64,000 bases of DNA, taken from UBA10649 sp963793105. Its GTDB lineage: Bacteria > Actinomycetota > Actinomycetes > S36-B12. Below, piece after piece: positions 10,043 through 19,300 of this stretch; within the stretch, counting starts at the first letter, position 1, and every line of letters starts with the position of its first letter. The stretch is from assembly GCA_963793105.1 (NCBI GenBank), contig CAWBZB010000015.1, forward strand, positions 9,400 to 73,399, written 5' to 3'. The translations under genes were made by a program, and so were the position numbers. Under the pieces are notes generated by a model, which worked only from the letters and a program-made list of their open reading frames with translations, did not search any database and had not been told where the DNA came from.

Positions 10043-10282
10043 GTGAATCCCGTCCAGGCTCTTCTCGTCTTCCTCGGCATTCCCGTGGCGTTCTCGATCG
10101 TCATCGGCGTCCTCGTCTACGCGTCGTCATGGACGCGGTCGGGGCGCGCGAGCGGCGACTACGACTCGGGCCCGTTCATGGTCGTCAGCGACCCGGCCCT
10201 GCCGGACCCGTCGCGGCTGCCGAGTGAGCTGGCGGCAGCGACGACGACCGTGGCGGGAGGTGGCGTCAGTGCCCGCTGGTGA
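10043..10282 (+). CDS. Small single-pass membrane protein
   Basis: About 79 residues starting at GTG. Residues 5-27 (QALLVFLGIPVAFSIVIGVL region) form one membrane segment, followed by a polar, Ser/Asp/Pro-rich tail. No enzymatic motif. It overlaps the start of the next gene by 14 bases; small membrane proteins next to DUF5130 genes are common in actinobacteria. The pairing is inferred; no function can be assigned. Confidence 0.7.
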   Translation: MNPVQALLVFLGIPVAFSIVIGVLVYASSWTRSGRASGDYDSGPFMVVSDPALPDPSRLPSELAAATTTVAGGGVSARW

Positions 10283-10697
10283 CACCAACGCCTACGAGCT
10301 CGGCTCCACCGGCGAGGTCAGTCCGCTGTCCGGCGCCCAGCGCACCGACCTGACCCGTCTGGTCGAGCGGGCCCGGGCCATCTGCGGCTACGGCTTCGGC
10401 GTGTACATCGGACCGCTGCCGTCCGGGCACGAGTCGGCAGTCGCCCAGCATGCGCTGCTGCCGGACCCTGCGTCGGCGGTGCTCGTCGCCGTGGACCCGT
10501 CGTCGCGGGCGATCGAGATCGTCACCGGCATCAACACGGTGGCCGCGCTCGACAACCGGGCGTGCGAGTTCGCTGCCCTGTCGATGAAGTCCTGCTTCGT
10601 CGCCGATGACCTCGTCGGCGGGGTGCGGGAGGGCGTGACGCTGCTGGCGCAGCACGCCCGTCATCCGCTCGTGATGCACCTCGACGAACCCGCCTAG
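10269..10697 (+). CDS. DUF5130 family protein
   Basis: About 142 residues using the GTG at 10269, which has GGGAGG eight bases upstream; an in-frame GTG at 10224 lacks such a site. Conserved stretches are GEVSPLSGAQRTDLTRLVERA, FGVYIGPLP, ALLPDPASAVLVAVDP and the C-terminal LDNRACEFAALSMKSCF. It resembles DUF5130, a soluble actinobacterial family distantly like TPM domains. Function unknown. Probably co-translated with the small membrane protein before it. Confidence 0.8.
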   Translation: MPAGDTNAYELGSTGEVSPLSGAQRTDLTRLVERARAICGYGFGVYIGPLPSGHESAVAQHALLPDPASAVLVAVDPSSRAIEIVTGINTVAALDNRACEFAALSMKSCFVADDLVGGVREGVTLLAQHARHPLVMHLDEPA

Positions 10698-10745
10698 CTC
10701 CCGCCCGCCCGCACCCCGCACCCCCCGCCCCCCTCTTTTCTTCCG

Positions 10746-10803
10746 CGAGTGGCCACTTGTTGCTGCTCTGGCGGGCCTCCTGACCGCAAGGACTGGCCAC
10801 TCG
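10746..10803. repeat. Dispersed palindromic repeat, copy A
   Basis: Left arm 10746-10763 (CGAGTGGCCACTTGTTGC) and right arm 10786-10803 (GCAAGGACTGGCCACTCG) are imperfect inverted repeats around a 22-base loop. It belongs to the same family as the copies at 11798, 28298 and 31428. It lies just upstream of the DUF559-like gene, and copy B lies directly downstream of that gene. Confidence 0.8.
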
Positions 10804-10886
10804 GCGTTCCTGGGGATGGTGGTCAGCCGTCCACAGCCCAGGAATGACGACCGCGACCGAGGTCGTTCTCCTGACGTACTGGCCGA

Positions 10887-11799
10887 ATGTCGAATTCGAG
10901 CCGCGGCCACCTGCCGCATCCGCCGCCGTCACCCTTCCTCGTCTCTGCCGCGGGGGCGCCGGGCCTGTCGCCGGCGCAGGTGCGGCACTCGAGGTTCATC
11001 GCACCCTCCCGAGGCGTTCGGGTGTCCGCTGACGCTGCGGACCTTCCCGCAGATCTCGCGTCCGCAGCCCTGCTTGTCGCGCCTGCCGATGCGCATGCTC
11101 TGCGACCTGTCGGCCGCGACGTTCTGGAACCTTCCGCTCCCGCCCTGGATCGGTCTCTCCGACGACCTCCCGGTCGCGGTGGCGCGACCGGCCGGAGCCC
11201 AACGTCAGCGGCAGCGCCGCCGAGGAGTGCGTGGCCGGCGGCTCAGGCTCCCGTCAGAGCACGTCGTGACGCGCGACGGACTGCTCGTCACGAGTCCGGC
11301 GCGCACGTGGTTGGACTGCGCCGAGTTCCTGCCGATCGAGCACGTGGTCGCCATGGGCGACGTGGTGCTTCGCCGTCGCCTCTGTGCCTGGGATGAGTGC
11401 GCGGCGATCGTCCGATGGGGTCGCGGTCGGCGCGGCGTGCTGGTCGCACGCCAGGCGCTGCCGCTGCTCGATGCGCGGGCCGAGTCGCCGTCGGAGTCAC
11501 TCGTGCGCTGCCATCTCCTGCTCCAGGGGATACCCCGACCGGTCTGCAACCTCGACATCGTCGTCGACGGGGAGTGGCTCGCCCGAGCCGACCTCGCCTG
11601 GCCCGAGTGCCGAGTCATCGTCGAGTACGACGGAAGCGTGCATCTGAGCGAAGCGCGGAGGCGATCCGATGCGGCCCGGCGCAACCTCCTACAGGACGCC
11701 GGGTGGCTCGTCATCGTCTTCACGGCGTCCGACCTCGGGCGGCCGTGGGCGATGGCGAACCTCGTGCGCTCGGCCTTGAAGGCTCGCACCCCCCGGTGA
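10887..11799 (+). pseudogene. DUF559 / AbiEi-like endonuclease-domain protein, frame break near 11105
   Basis: Two frames together give one protein. The first, from ATG 10887, reads FLVSAAGAPGLSPAQVRHS and SRGVRVSADAADLPADLAS. The second continues LSAATFWNLPLPPW, VTRDGLLVTSPARTWLDCAE, then the DUF559 core IVEYDGSVHLSEARRRSDAA and QDAGWLVIVFTASDLGRP. DUF559 is a Vsr-like PD-(D/E)xK nuclease fold; the N-terminal part resembles AbiEi antitoxin-like winged helices. Acids of the core (EYDG) are intact. The frame changes near 11105; whether this is decay or an indel is open. Palindromic repeats sit on both sides and copy B begins within one base of the stop codon. Confidence 0.7.
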
Positions 11800-11853
11800 G
11801 TGGCCAGTTGTCGCTGCTTGAACCGGCGTTCCGGCCGCAACAACTGGCCACTC
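11798..11853. repeat. Dispersed palindromic repeat, copy B
   Basis: Left arm starts GAGTGGCCAGTTGTCGCTGC at 11798 and the right arm 11837-11853 (GCAACAACTGGCCACTC) complements it with one mismatch in 17. The TGA of the DUF559-like gene is at 11797-11799, so the repeat begins inside the stop codon. It could serve as its terminator. Confidence 0.85.
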
Positions 11854-11899
11854 GCGTGGGTGGTGGGTGGGGGGGTGCGGGGTACGCGGGGTCGACGGG

Positions 11900-14463
11900 C
11901 TACGCGGCGTCGGCGTCCTTCGCCCTGGCCCGCAGCGCCCGCAGCACCCCGTCGCGACCTTCGCTCACCAGTCGCCGGCACCCGGTCGGCAGGTCCTGCG
12001 CGAGGAAGGCGTCCGTCGCCGCGATGGTCCGGTCGTCGACGAGGAGGAACGGGTACAGGCCCATCGTGATCGACTGGGCCATCTCCGACGTCCGCTCGCG
12101 CCACACCGAAGGAAGCACCTCGAAGTAGCGGTCGCGGTAGTGGGACAGCAGGTCGACCTGGTCCGGCTGGACGAAGCCGCCGATGGTCGCCTCCATGATC
12201 GCGTTCGGCACGTCGGTGCGGTCGATGATCTCCGCCCACGCGAGCTCCTTCGCGACGGCGGTCGGTCGCGCGGCGCGTGCCACGGCTGCCTGCCGGCGGC
12301 CCGTGGCGGTGTCGTCGGCATCCTGCTCCGCCTCGATGGCGTCGTCCTCGAGCCGCCCGGCGACGACGAGCCGCTGCAGCAGGAACCATCGCAGGTCGGT
12401 GTCGACGGCCAGGCCCTCCCAGACCAGCGAGCCGTCCAGGAGGGCGGCGACGGCGTCGAGCTGGGCGTCGGTCGTGGCGGACGACGCGAACGCGCGGGTG
12501 AAGGCCAGCTGGCGGTCGCTGGACTCCACGGCCGCCTCCGCGAGCTCGCGCATCGCGTCGGAGAGCTGGATCAGGTAGCCGGTGCGCTTGGCGGGGTCGG
12601 CGTACTGGTCCACGGCAGCTCGCAGTTGACGCAGCACCCCCTGCACGACCCCGATGTCGGTCTCGCGCCCGATTCCGGAGAGCACGAGCCGGACGAAGTC
12701 ACCGGTCGAGGTCTCCGCATCCCGGGTCATGTCCCACGCGGCCCCCCACACGAGCGCCCGCGCCAGCGGGTCGTCGATATCGCCGAGGTGCTCGGTGGCC
12801 GTGGCCCAGGAGCGCTCGTCGAGGCGGATCTTCGCGAAGGTGAGGTCGTCGTCGTTCACCAGCAGCAGGTCCGGCTGGGCGACGCCGACGAGCTGCGGCA
12901 CGTCGGTGCAGGGCCCCCTCGACGTCGATCTCGATCCGGTTCCGGCGCACCAGCGCCCCCTCGACGAGGTCGTACAGGCCCAGGGCGATCCGATGCGAAC
13001 GCAGGGTCGGGGCCACGCCCACGGGCGCGGAGGGCGGCTCCTGCGCGACGGCCACGGACGCGTACGTCCCGTCCTCGCGGAGCTCGACCACCGGGCGGAG
13101 CAGGTTGACGCCGCTGGTCTGGAGCCAGTCGCGGGTCCAGCCCGACAGGTCGCGTCCGCTGGTGGCCTCCAGCTCGGACAGCAGGTCGGACAGCTGGGTG
13201 TTGCCCCAGGCGTGCTTGGCGAAGTAGTGGCGGACGCCGGCGAGGAACTGCTCCTCGCCGACCCAGGCGACGAGCTGCCGCAGGGCCGAGGCCCCCTTCG
13301 CGTAGGTGATGCCGTCGAAGTTCACCTCGACCGCGTCCAGGTCGACCATGTCCGCGGCGATCGGGTGCGTGGACGGCAGCTGGTCCTGACGGTACGCCCA
13401 GGCCTTGCGCTGGTTGGTGAACGTCGTCCAGGCGTTCGTGTACCGGGTCGCGTTGGCGTTCGACCAGTGCGCCGCCCACTCCGCGAACGACTCGTTCAGC
13501 CACAGGTCGTCCCACCACGTCATCGTGACCAGGTCGCCGAACCACATGTGCGCGAGCTCGTGGAGGATCGTGTTGGCGCGCTGCTCGTAGGCCGCGTCGG
13601 TGACACGGGACCGGAAGACGTAGTCCTCGAGGATGGTCACGCACCCGGCGTTCTCCATCGCGCCGGCGTTGAACTCGGGGACGAAGAGCTGGTCGTACTT
13701 GGCGAAGGGGTAGGGGGTGCGGAACTGGTCCTCGTAGTAGGCGAACCCCTGCTTCGTGACGGTGAAGATCTCCTCCGCGTCGAGGAACTTGGACAGCGAC
13801 TCGCGGCAGTAGACGTCCAGCGGGTAGGTCCCGAACTGACCGGAGTAGGTGTCGCTCACCCGGTGGTACGGGCCGGCAACCAGGGCGGTGATGTACGTGG
13901 ACATCCGCGGGGTGGGGGCGAAGGCCCACGTCGCGGTGCCGTCACCGTGCACCGTCGGGCTCCGGCGTCGGCGAGTTGCTCACCACGTGCCAGTGCGACG
14001 GGGCCGTGACGGTCAGCTGGAAGGTGGCCTTCAGGTCAGGCTGCTCGAAGCTGGCGTACATGCGTCGGGAGTCGGCCGTCTCGAACTGGCTGTAGAGGTA
14101 GACCTCCTTGTCGACGGGGTCGACGAACCGGTGCAGCCCCTCGCCGGTGTTCACGAACGAGCAGTCCGCCACGACGACGAGGGTGTTGTCGGCCCGCAGG
14201 TCGGGCAGCGCGATGCGGTACCCCTGCACGACCGAGCTGACGTCCAGGTCGACGCCGTTCAGCGTGACGGAGTGGACCGTGGCCGCGATGAGGTCGATCC
14301 AGGTACTCGACCCGGGGGCGGTTGACGTGAAGGCCACGGTGGTGGCGGACGAGAACGTCGCCCCGGTTCCCGTGACGTCGACGACGACGTCGTAGGACTG
14401 GACGGCGATGACCGACGAGCGTTCCTTGGTCTCGGCCCGGGTCATGTTCTCGGATGCGGTCAT
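11900..14463 (-). pseudogene. pepN: Aminopeptidase N (M1 family), two frame breaks
   Basis: Zinc metallopeptidase removing N-terminal residues from peptides. Three frames join into one protein of about 850 residues, as in actinobacterial PepN. From ATG 14463 the first frame gives the N-terminal beta domain (VIAVQSYDVVVDV). The second carries the substrate motif GAMENAGCVTI, the zinc site HELAHMWFGDLVT and the third ligand in LNESFAEW. The third is the helical C-terminal domain from QLVGVAQPDLLLVNDDDL. Frame changes fall near 13945 (run CCCG) and 12905 (run GGGGGCCC). PepN is normally a single-copy housekeeping gene and every motif is intact, so homopolymer indels are more likely than true loss. 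It is divergent from the DCC gene, 17 bases away. Confidence 0.85.
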
Positions 14464-14480
14464 GCTGGAATCCAACCATC

Positions 14481-14885
14481 ATGGGTGCCATGGCTCGAAC
14501 GGTGCTGGTCTTCGACGGCGACTGCGGCTTCTGCACGTGGAGTGCGGCGCGACTCGCCGACTGGTCGAGGGGCGCTCTCGTGACGGTCCCGTGGCAGCGG
14601 GCGGACCTGCCCGCCCTGGGCCTCGACGAGGCGCAGTGCGCCACCGCGGTGCAGTACGTCGATGCCTCGGGGACGCGGGCCGGCGGAAGGGCGGTCGCCG
14701 CGGCCCTGCGCTGCTGCCGGCAGCCGTGGCGCACGCTCGGGATCGTGCTGTCGAGCCCGGTGCTCGAGCCGCTGGTTGAGCGGGCCTACGTCCTGGTGGC
14801 GGCCAATCGGCACCGCCTGCCCGGGTCCACGCCGGCCTGTCGCCTAGATGACGATGCGCGGTTCGGCGTCGGCGTCGGCGGGTAG
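14481..14885 (+). CDS. Thiol-disulfide oxidoreductase DCC family (DUF393) protein
   Basis: About 134 residues. It begins MGAMARTVLVFDGDCGFC, with the DxDCxxC motif that names the family right at the N-terminus; a start at ATG 14490 is also possible. These are small thioredoxin-like proteins of poorly known role. It sits head to head with pepN, a frequent actinobacterial arrangement. The 3' end overlaps the convergent DUF429 gene by about 40 bases, and the last dozen residues are low-complexity, so the true stop may be slightly different. Confidence 0.8.
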   Translation: MGAMARTVLVFDGDCGFCTWSAARLADWSRGALVTVPWQRADLPALGLDEAQCATAVQYVDASGTRAGGRAVAAALRCCRQPWRTLGIVLSSPVLEPLVERAYVLVAANRHRLPGSTPACRLDDDARFGVGVGG

Positions 14886-16003
14886 CGAGCGCGCACAGCC
14901 GTCCCGCCATCTCACGGCCGTCCACAGGGCGGCGAGCGCGTCGAGTGCGTCGTCGACCGGCACGTCGGTGGGTCGGCCGGCGACGATGTCGTCGACTCGG
15001 GAAGCCAGGCGCGCAGAGCGTCCAGTCGCGCGGCCACGCCCTCGGGCGACTTCTTGCGGGGCAGCACACGCCCGGACATCTCGGCGAAGGACACCTCCGG
15101 GTGCACCTCGACGACGCGATGGTCCGGCGTGGCGGCGAGGAAGGCGTCCAGCGCCAGGATCCTGGGGGCCAGGTGCAGCGCCTGCCGGCTGACCCCCTTG
15201 CCCATCAGCCGGCGGCTCACGATCTGCGCATCGGAGTTCGGGGCCGAGGGGCCGAGCTCGAGTACTCCCCGCGGCGGCGTGGTGAACACGCGGGATGACG
15301 CCCCCGGCAGGGATTGACGGGCCAGCGCGTCGCACTTCCGCTCACCCGCGGCGAGCAGACCGATCGGCATGTCGATGGCCGCCACAACGTCCGGCCCGAG
15401 CAGGCTGCCGACCTCGGGGATGCGAGCCGTCGACCAGTCGACCGCGGAGTCGGTGAGATTCGCGGCGACCCAGCCTCCGCGGTATCCGTCGATCCCGATC
15501 GCGTTGCCGGACACGGACGGGATGCCCGCACGTCTCGTCAGGGACTGAATCCGGTCGGCGATAACCGTGACGGGCAGCCGTCCGTCGATCTCCAGTGTCG
15601 ACGTCTGGCGCAGCAGGGGTTCCACGACCTCGATGTCCGCCATGATGCGACGCATGTCCTCGGGGGATTTCCCGAACGGGTTGTCGTTCCGGCTCGCCAA
15701 CCTGCCGGCGAGCACCTCGAGGGGGGCGCTGAGCAGGACGACCGCGTCGAAGCGGTCGTAGAACCTTCCCTGGTTCGAGACGCACCCCGAGACAACCAGC
15801 GGCCCGGAACCGGCCGAGTCGAGCAGCCCGGATATGCGGTCCTCCCGCCACACCTGGTGCCAAGCGGTGCCGTCGGGCGTCAGGACCTCCTCGCTCCAGC
15901 CCTCGTCGTCGGTGTCCACGACCTGCATGCCGCGTCGGGCCAGTTCGATCAGGACGGTCGACTTGCCGGTCCCGGACATCCCGGTGACGAGGACTGTCCT
16001 CAC
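14844..16003 (-). pseudogene. P-loop kinase-like domain fused to DUF429, frame break near 15010
   Basis: The N-terminal third is a small nucleotide-kinase-like P-loop domain: GMSGTGKSTVLIELARRG (Walker A) at residues 8-25, then VVSGCVSNQGRFYDRFDAV and RLASRNDNPFGK (lid-like Arg). From about residue 187 a DUF429 domain follows: AIGIDGYRGGWVAANL, VVAAIDMPIGL, SRVFTTPPRGVLE, VEVHPEVSFAEM. DUF429 is an RNase H-like fold of unknown activity. Near 15010 the frame changes and the natural C-terminus (VDDALDALAALWTAVRWRDG) continues to the TAG at 14844. The start ATG at 16003 fits the P-loop directly. I infer a two-domain protein; function unknown. Confidence 0.65.
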
Positions 16004-16043
16004 GGCCGGCAGCCTATGCGGGCTCGGGGCGGCGGTCGACGGG

Positions 16044-16700
16044 TCAGGTGCCTTCGCGGAGGGTGCGGGCGTACTTCTTCCACGGCCGGTCGATGAGGAT
16101 CGGGTAGAGCAGGCGGACCGGGGCGGGCAGCTCGGCCTTCATGAAGGCGCGGTCGTCCTCGTTGAGGGGCTCCAGCAGCATCCCGAACGCGACCGGCATC
16201 TTGTCCCGGGGGATCGACGCGCGGGCATTCTCGCCCATGGCCGCCCATTCGGCCTGCGTGATCGTCGTCGCAGCCAGCGGGACGATCCGCTGCTCCTCAT
16301 CGTCCAGATGCGGCTGGAGCGTGGCGTTGAGGTTCTGCAGCGATGCGGCCAGCGCCTCGCCCGTCTCGGCGGAGGGCTGGGCGCGCCAGGCGGCGCAGGC
16401 CGCCGATGCCGTATCGATCGTCGCGGTGACGTCCTGGTGCTGCTTCTCCACCTCCTCGATCATCGCGGCCTGCTCGGGCGCGCGCTCGATCATCTTCGGG
16501 TAGAGCAGCTCGTCCTCGCTCTCGTGGTGGTGGTGCAGCATGCCGACGCCGAAGTCGATGTGGTCCGCCAGGAAGGTGACCCGGGCGGGTGACGGGGTCG
16601 GGTTGCTGCGCACCAGCTGGGCCGCCTCCTCGTAGAGGGCGCGGAAGGTGGCATGGACGATCGCCATGTCGCGGACGTCGATCGGCTGGGCGTTCGCCAT
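16044..16700 (-). CDS. Hemerythrin HHE-domain protein
   Basis: About 218 residues from ATG 16700, which follows a GAGGAG ribosome site. Four-helix hemerythrin pattern: the VHATFRALYEEA helix, ADHIDFGVGMLHHHHESEDE (several His/Glu ligands), EKQHQDVTATID and LQPHLDDEEQRIVPLA. Such proteins bind a di-iron centre and sense or buffer O2 or NO. It is cytoplasmic, with no membrane segment. It stands alone between the DUF429 gene and nei2. Confidence 0.88.
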   Translation of the reverse strand: MANAQPIDVRDMAIVHATFRALYEEAAQLVRSNPTPSPARVTFLADHIDFGVGMLHHHHESEDELLYPKMIERAPEQAAMIEEVEKQHQDVTATIDTASAACAAWRAQPSAETGEALAASLQNLNATLQPHLDDEEQRIVPLAATTITQAEWAAMGENARASIPRDKMPVAFGMLLEPLNEDDRAFMKAELPAPVRLLYPILIDRPWKKYARTLREGT

Positions 16701-16876
16701 CGGTGGGCTCCTCGGTGTGTCGGTCCGCGGGCGTCTGATCGCCGCTCGTCGAACTCGGGAACAGGTAGTGATCGTAGGCGATCCGGGCATCAGGGAAGGC
16801 GGGTTCGTCGACATGACCGACGACGAACCGGCAGTCCGCTCGCCCTCCCGGAGCGCCCATGTCAGGATGCGGGACC

Positions 16877-17686
16877 ATGCCCGAGGGAAACGTCGTCCAC
16901 CACCAGGCTCGGCGCCTCGGCCGGGCGTTCAGCCGACGACCGGCGATGGTCGACAGCCCGCAGGGCCGGTTCGCCGATGGTGCCGCCCAGGTGTCGGGTC
17001 GCACCCTGCGCAGGGTCGAGGCGCACGGCAAGCACCTGTTCCTCGGCTTCGACAACCGGCTGTGGGTGCACGTGCACCTCGGGCTCTTCGGCAAGTGGCG
17101 GATCGGACGGGGCGAGGCACCGGAGCCGGTCGGCCAGGTGCGCATGCGCGTGCGCTCGGACACGGCGTACGCCGAGCTGCGCGGGCCGACGGTGTGCGAG
17201 GTGCTCGATGACGACGCCAAGCGCGCTGCCGTCCGGCGGATCGGGCCGGATCCCATCCGCAAGGACGCCGATCCGGAGCGTGCCTGGTTGCGCGTGAGCC
17301 GCAGTTCCGCCCCGATCGGCGGCCTGCTCATGGACCAGGCGGTGTTCGCCGGCGTCGGCAACATCTACCGGGCCGAAGTGCTGTTCCGGCACGGCATCTC
17401 GCCGTACCGGGAGGGCCGGCGGGTAACTCAGGACGAGTTCGACGCGATGTGGAGCGACCTCGTCGTGCTCATGACGGCCGGCACGAAGCGCGGTCGCATC
17501 GACACCGTGCGCGACGAGCACCTTCCGGAAGCGATGGGCCGGGAGCCGCGGGAGGACCGGCACGGGGGAGAGGTGTACGTCTACCGGCGTGATGGCCGCG
17601 CGTGCTACGTGTGCGACAGCGAGGTGCTCGTCGCGGATCTGCAGGGCCGCAAGCTGTACTGGTGCCCGTCGTGCCAGCGGGCGTGA
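16877..17686 (+). CDS. DNA glycosylase/AP lyase, Fpg/Nei family (Nei2-like)
   Basis: About 269 residues from ATG 16877. It starts MPEGNVVHHQARRLG; Pro2 is the catalytic nucleophile and Glu3 the general acid. GRTLRRVEAHGKHLFLGF and DQAVFAGVGNIYRAEVLF are core family motifs. The C-terminal zinc finger CYVCDSEVL...WCPSC is complete. It excises oxidised bases and nicks at the abasic site. The His after GNVV and the overall pattern place it nearer the mycobacterial Nei2 group than MutM. Confidence 0.93.
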   Translation: MPEGNVVHHQARRLGRAFSRRPAMVDSPQGRFADGAAQVSGRTLRRVEAHGKHLFLGFDNRLWVHVHLGLFGKWRIGRGEAPEPVGQVRMRVRSDTAYAELRGPTVCEVLDDDAKRAAVRRIGPDPIRKDADPERAWLRVSRSSAPIGGLLMDQAVFAGVGNIYRAEVLFRHGISPYREGRRVTQDEFDAMWSDLVVLMTAGTKRGRIDTVRDEHLPEAMGREPREDRHGGEVYVYRRDGRACYVCDSEVLVADLQGRKLYWCPSCQRA

Positions 17687-17710
17687 GACCCGCTCAGGCG
17701 TGGGCGCCGG

Positions 17711-18403
17711 TCAACCGAGGGAGCCGGTCTCCGGGGCGTGGACCCGGGGATGGCGGATCCCGAGGTGGTCCGGTGGCAGCGATCGCTTGATCAGCGCCCA
17801 CGAGACGGCGATGGTGACGATGGTGAGGCCGTAGAAGAACGCTCCCGACGCGGCCAGCGCCCACAGCTGGTTGCCGTCGATGAAGAAGATCAGCAGCACG
17901 GTTCGCACGAGGTTGAGCACGGCCCAGGGCCACGAGGCCCGCGTGTAGGCGCGCAGGAGATCGGGGTCGGTGCGCCACGTCATGCGGGTGCCGACGAGCG
18001 GTCCGAGGATCACGCCGATGAGCGGCCAGCCGATCAGGTTGGCGACGACGAAGGCGAGGGCCGACGCCGCGTTGAGCAGGACGCGCGGCCAGAAGAAGTC
18101 TGCGGCGCTGCCGGTCCGGCTGGCGATGTAGCCGCTGACCAGGACGAGCAGCATCGACCCGAGCGCCCGGGCCGGGTGCTTTCCCTCGACGAGGCGCCAG
18201 ACGGTGAAGACCAGGGCGAGGGCCACGGCCGAGCCGATCGCCCAGGTGAGGGCCTGCGTCGACTCCCCGCCCAGTCCGAGGTAGACGGTGATGAATACCA
18301 GGGGCGGCAGGATGCTCTCGAGGGCTCCGCGCACGCCACCGAGCAGGGTGAGGAAGGGATGCGGGCGCGGCCGACCCGCGATCCTCTGCCGGCGGATGCG
18401 CAC
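17711..18403 (-). CDS. DUF3159 family membrane protein
   Basis: About 230 residues with five or six hydrophobic segments, beginning HPFLTLLGGVRGALESILPP. The family pattern includes SGYIASRTGSAADFFWPRVLLN, VVANLIGWPLIGVILGPLVG and a conserved WRTDPDLLRAYTRASWPWA. DUF3159 is an actinobacterial integral membrane family of unknown function. Start chosen at GTG 18403; GTG 18433 is in frame too but would abut the palindrome at 18433. Divergent from the methyltransferase. Confidence 0.85.
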   Translation of the reverse strand: MRIRRQRIAGRPRPHPFLTLLGGVRGALESILPPLVFITVYLGLGGESTQALTWAIGSAVALALVFTVWRLVEGKHPARALGSMLLVLVSGYIASRTGSAADFFWPRVLLNAASALAFVVANLIGWPLIGVILGPLVGTRMTWRTDPDLLRAYTRASWPWAVLNLVRTVLLIFFIDGNQLWALAASGAFFYGLTIVTIAVSWALIKRSLPPDHLGIRHPRVHAPETGSLG

Positions 18404-18432
18404 CGGCCTCGTCCGTACGAGACACGCGACCA

Positions 18433-18447
18433 CGGTAGCGGCTACCG
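18433..18447. promoter_or_regulatory. Perfect palindrome in divergent promoter gap
   Basis: CGGTAGC-G-GCTACCG is a perfect 7+7 inverted repeat in the 52-base gap between the DUF3159 start and the methyltransferase GTG at 18456. Position and symmetry suggest an operator for a dimeric repressor acting on both genes. No known consensus was recognised. Confidence 0.4.
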
Positions 18448-18455
18448 TCGGGACC

Positions 18456-19283
18456 GTGACCGACGCCCAAGCCCCGAATGCGGAGTCCGCGGAGGCGCTG
18501 CTCGCGCGCTGGCGCGACGATCTCGCGTCGTGGGCGATTCCCGACGAGATCCTCGCACAGGCTCCCGAGCAGCCGTGGATCCACCCGGTCTCGATGTTCA
18601 CCGTGGATGACGAGATCCCGGACTCGCATTCGCACCGGATCGCCCGCGAGGCCCTCCCGCCGGACGGCAGCGTGCTGGACGTCGGCAGCGGCGGCGGTCG
18701 CGCGTCGATGGCCCTGGTCCCGCCGGCCGGCATGGTCGTCGCGGTGGACCATCAGCAGGGCATGCTCGACGCCCTGGCGGATGCCGCCATGCGTCGCGGC
18801 GTGCGGTCGCACGAGTTCCTCGGCGACTGGCCGGCCGTCGCCGACGCCGTTCCGGAGTGCGACGTGGTTGTCTGCCACCACGTCGCCTACAACGTCGCCG
18901 ATATCGGGCCGTTCCTGGTCGCCCTGGACCGGCATGCGCGGGTGCGAGTCGTCCTGGAACTGCCGCAGCATCACCCGCTGTCGAACATGAACCCGCTGTG
19001 GAAGCAGTTCTGGAACCTCGACCGGCCGACGCGGCCCACGGCACAGGACCTCGCGGCCATCGCGCGGGCCCTGGGGTTCGACGCGCACCTGGACGAGTGG
19101 GAGGACGAGACCTGGGGACGTCGGGTCACCCTCCCCGATGACGAGCGGGTGCGGTTCGCGCGCATCCGGCTGTGCCTCACCGAGGACCGGGACGCCGAGG
19201 TGGCCGCTGCCCTGATCGCGATGTCGGACGCCCAGCCGCGCGCGGTCGCCACGGTCTGGTGGGACGTCGCCGGAGAGCGCTGA
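18456..19283 (+). CDS. Class I SAM-dependent methyltransferase
   Basis: About 275 residues from GTG 18456. Motif I is VLDVGSGGGRASMALV, the acidic strand end is VVAVDHQQGM and motif II-like is CDVVVCHHVAYNVADIG. The extra C-terminal portion (PLWKQFWNLDRPTRPTAQDL) is typical of actinobacterial orphan methyltransferases. The substrate is unknown. The next gene follows after 17 bases, so the two may be co-transcribed. Confidence 0.85.
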   Translation: MTDAQAPNAESAEALLARWRDDLASWAIPDEILAQAPEQPWIHPVSMFTVDDEIPDSHSHRIAREALPPDGSVLDVGSGGGRASMALVPPAGMVVAVDHQQGMLDALADAAMRRGVRSHEFLGDWPAVADAVPECDVVVCHHVAYNVADIGPFLVALDRHARVRVVLELPQHHPLSNMNPLWKQFWNLDRPTRPTAQDLAAIARALGFDAHLDEWEDETWGRRVTLPDDERVRFARIRLCLTEDRDAEVAAALIAMSDAQPRAVATVWWDVAGER

Positions 19284-19300
19284 CGGGGTTAGATGGAGTC

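Noticed and set aside
10844..11032. Short open frame starting MTTATEVVLL before the DUF559 gene
   Set aside because: It changes to low-complexity Gly/Ala/Arg where another frame carries the conserved DUF559 N-terminal region; at most a further shifted N-terminus.
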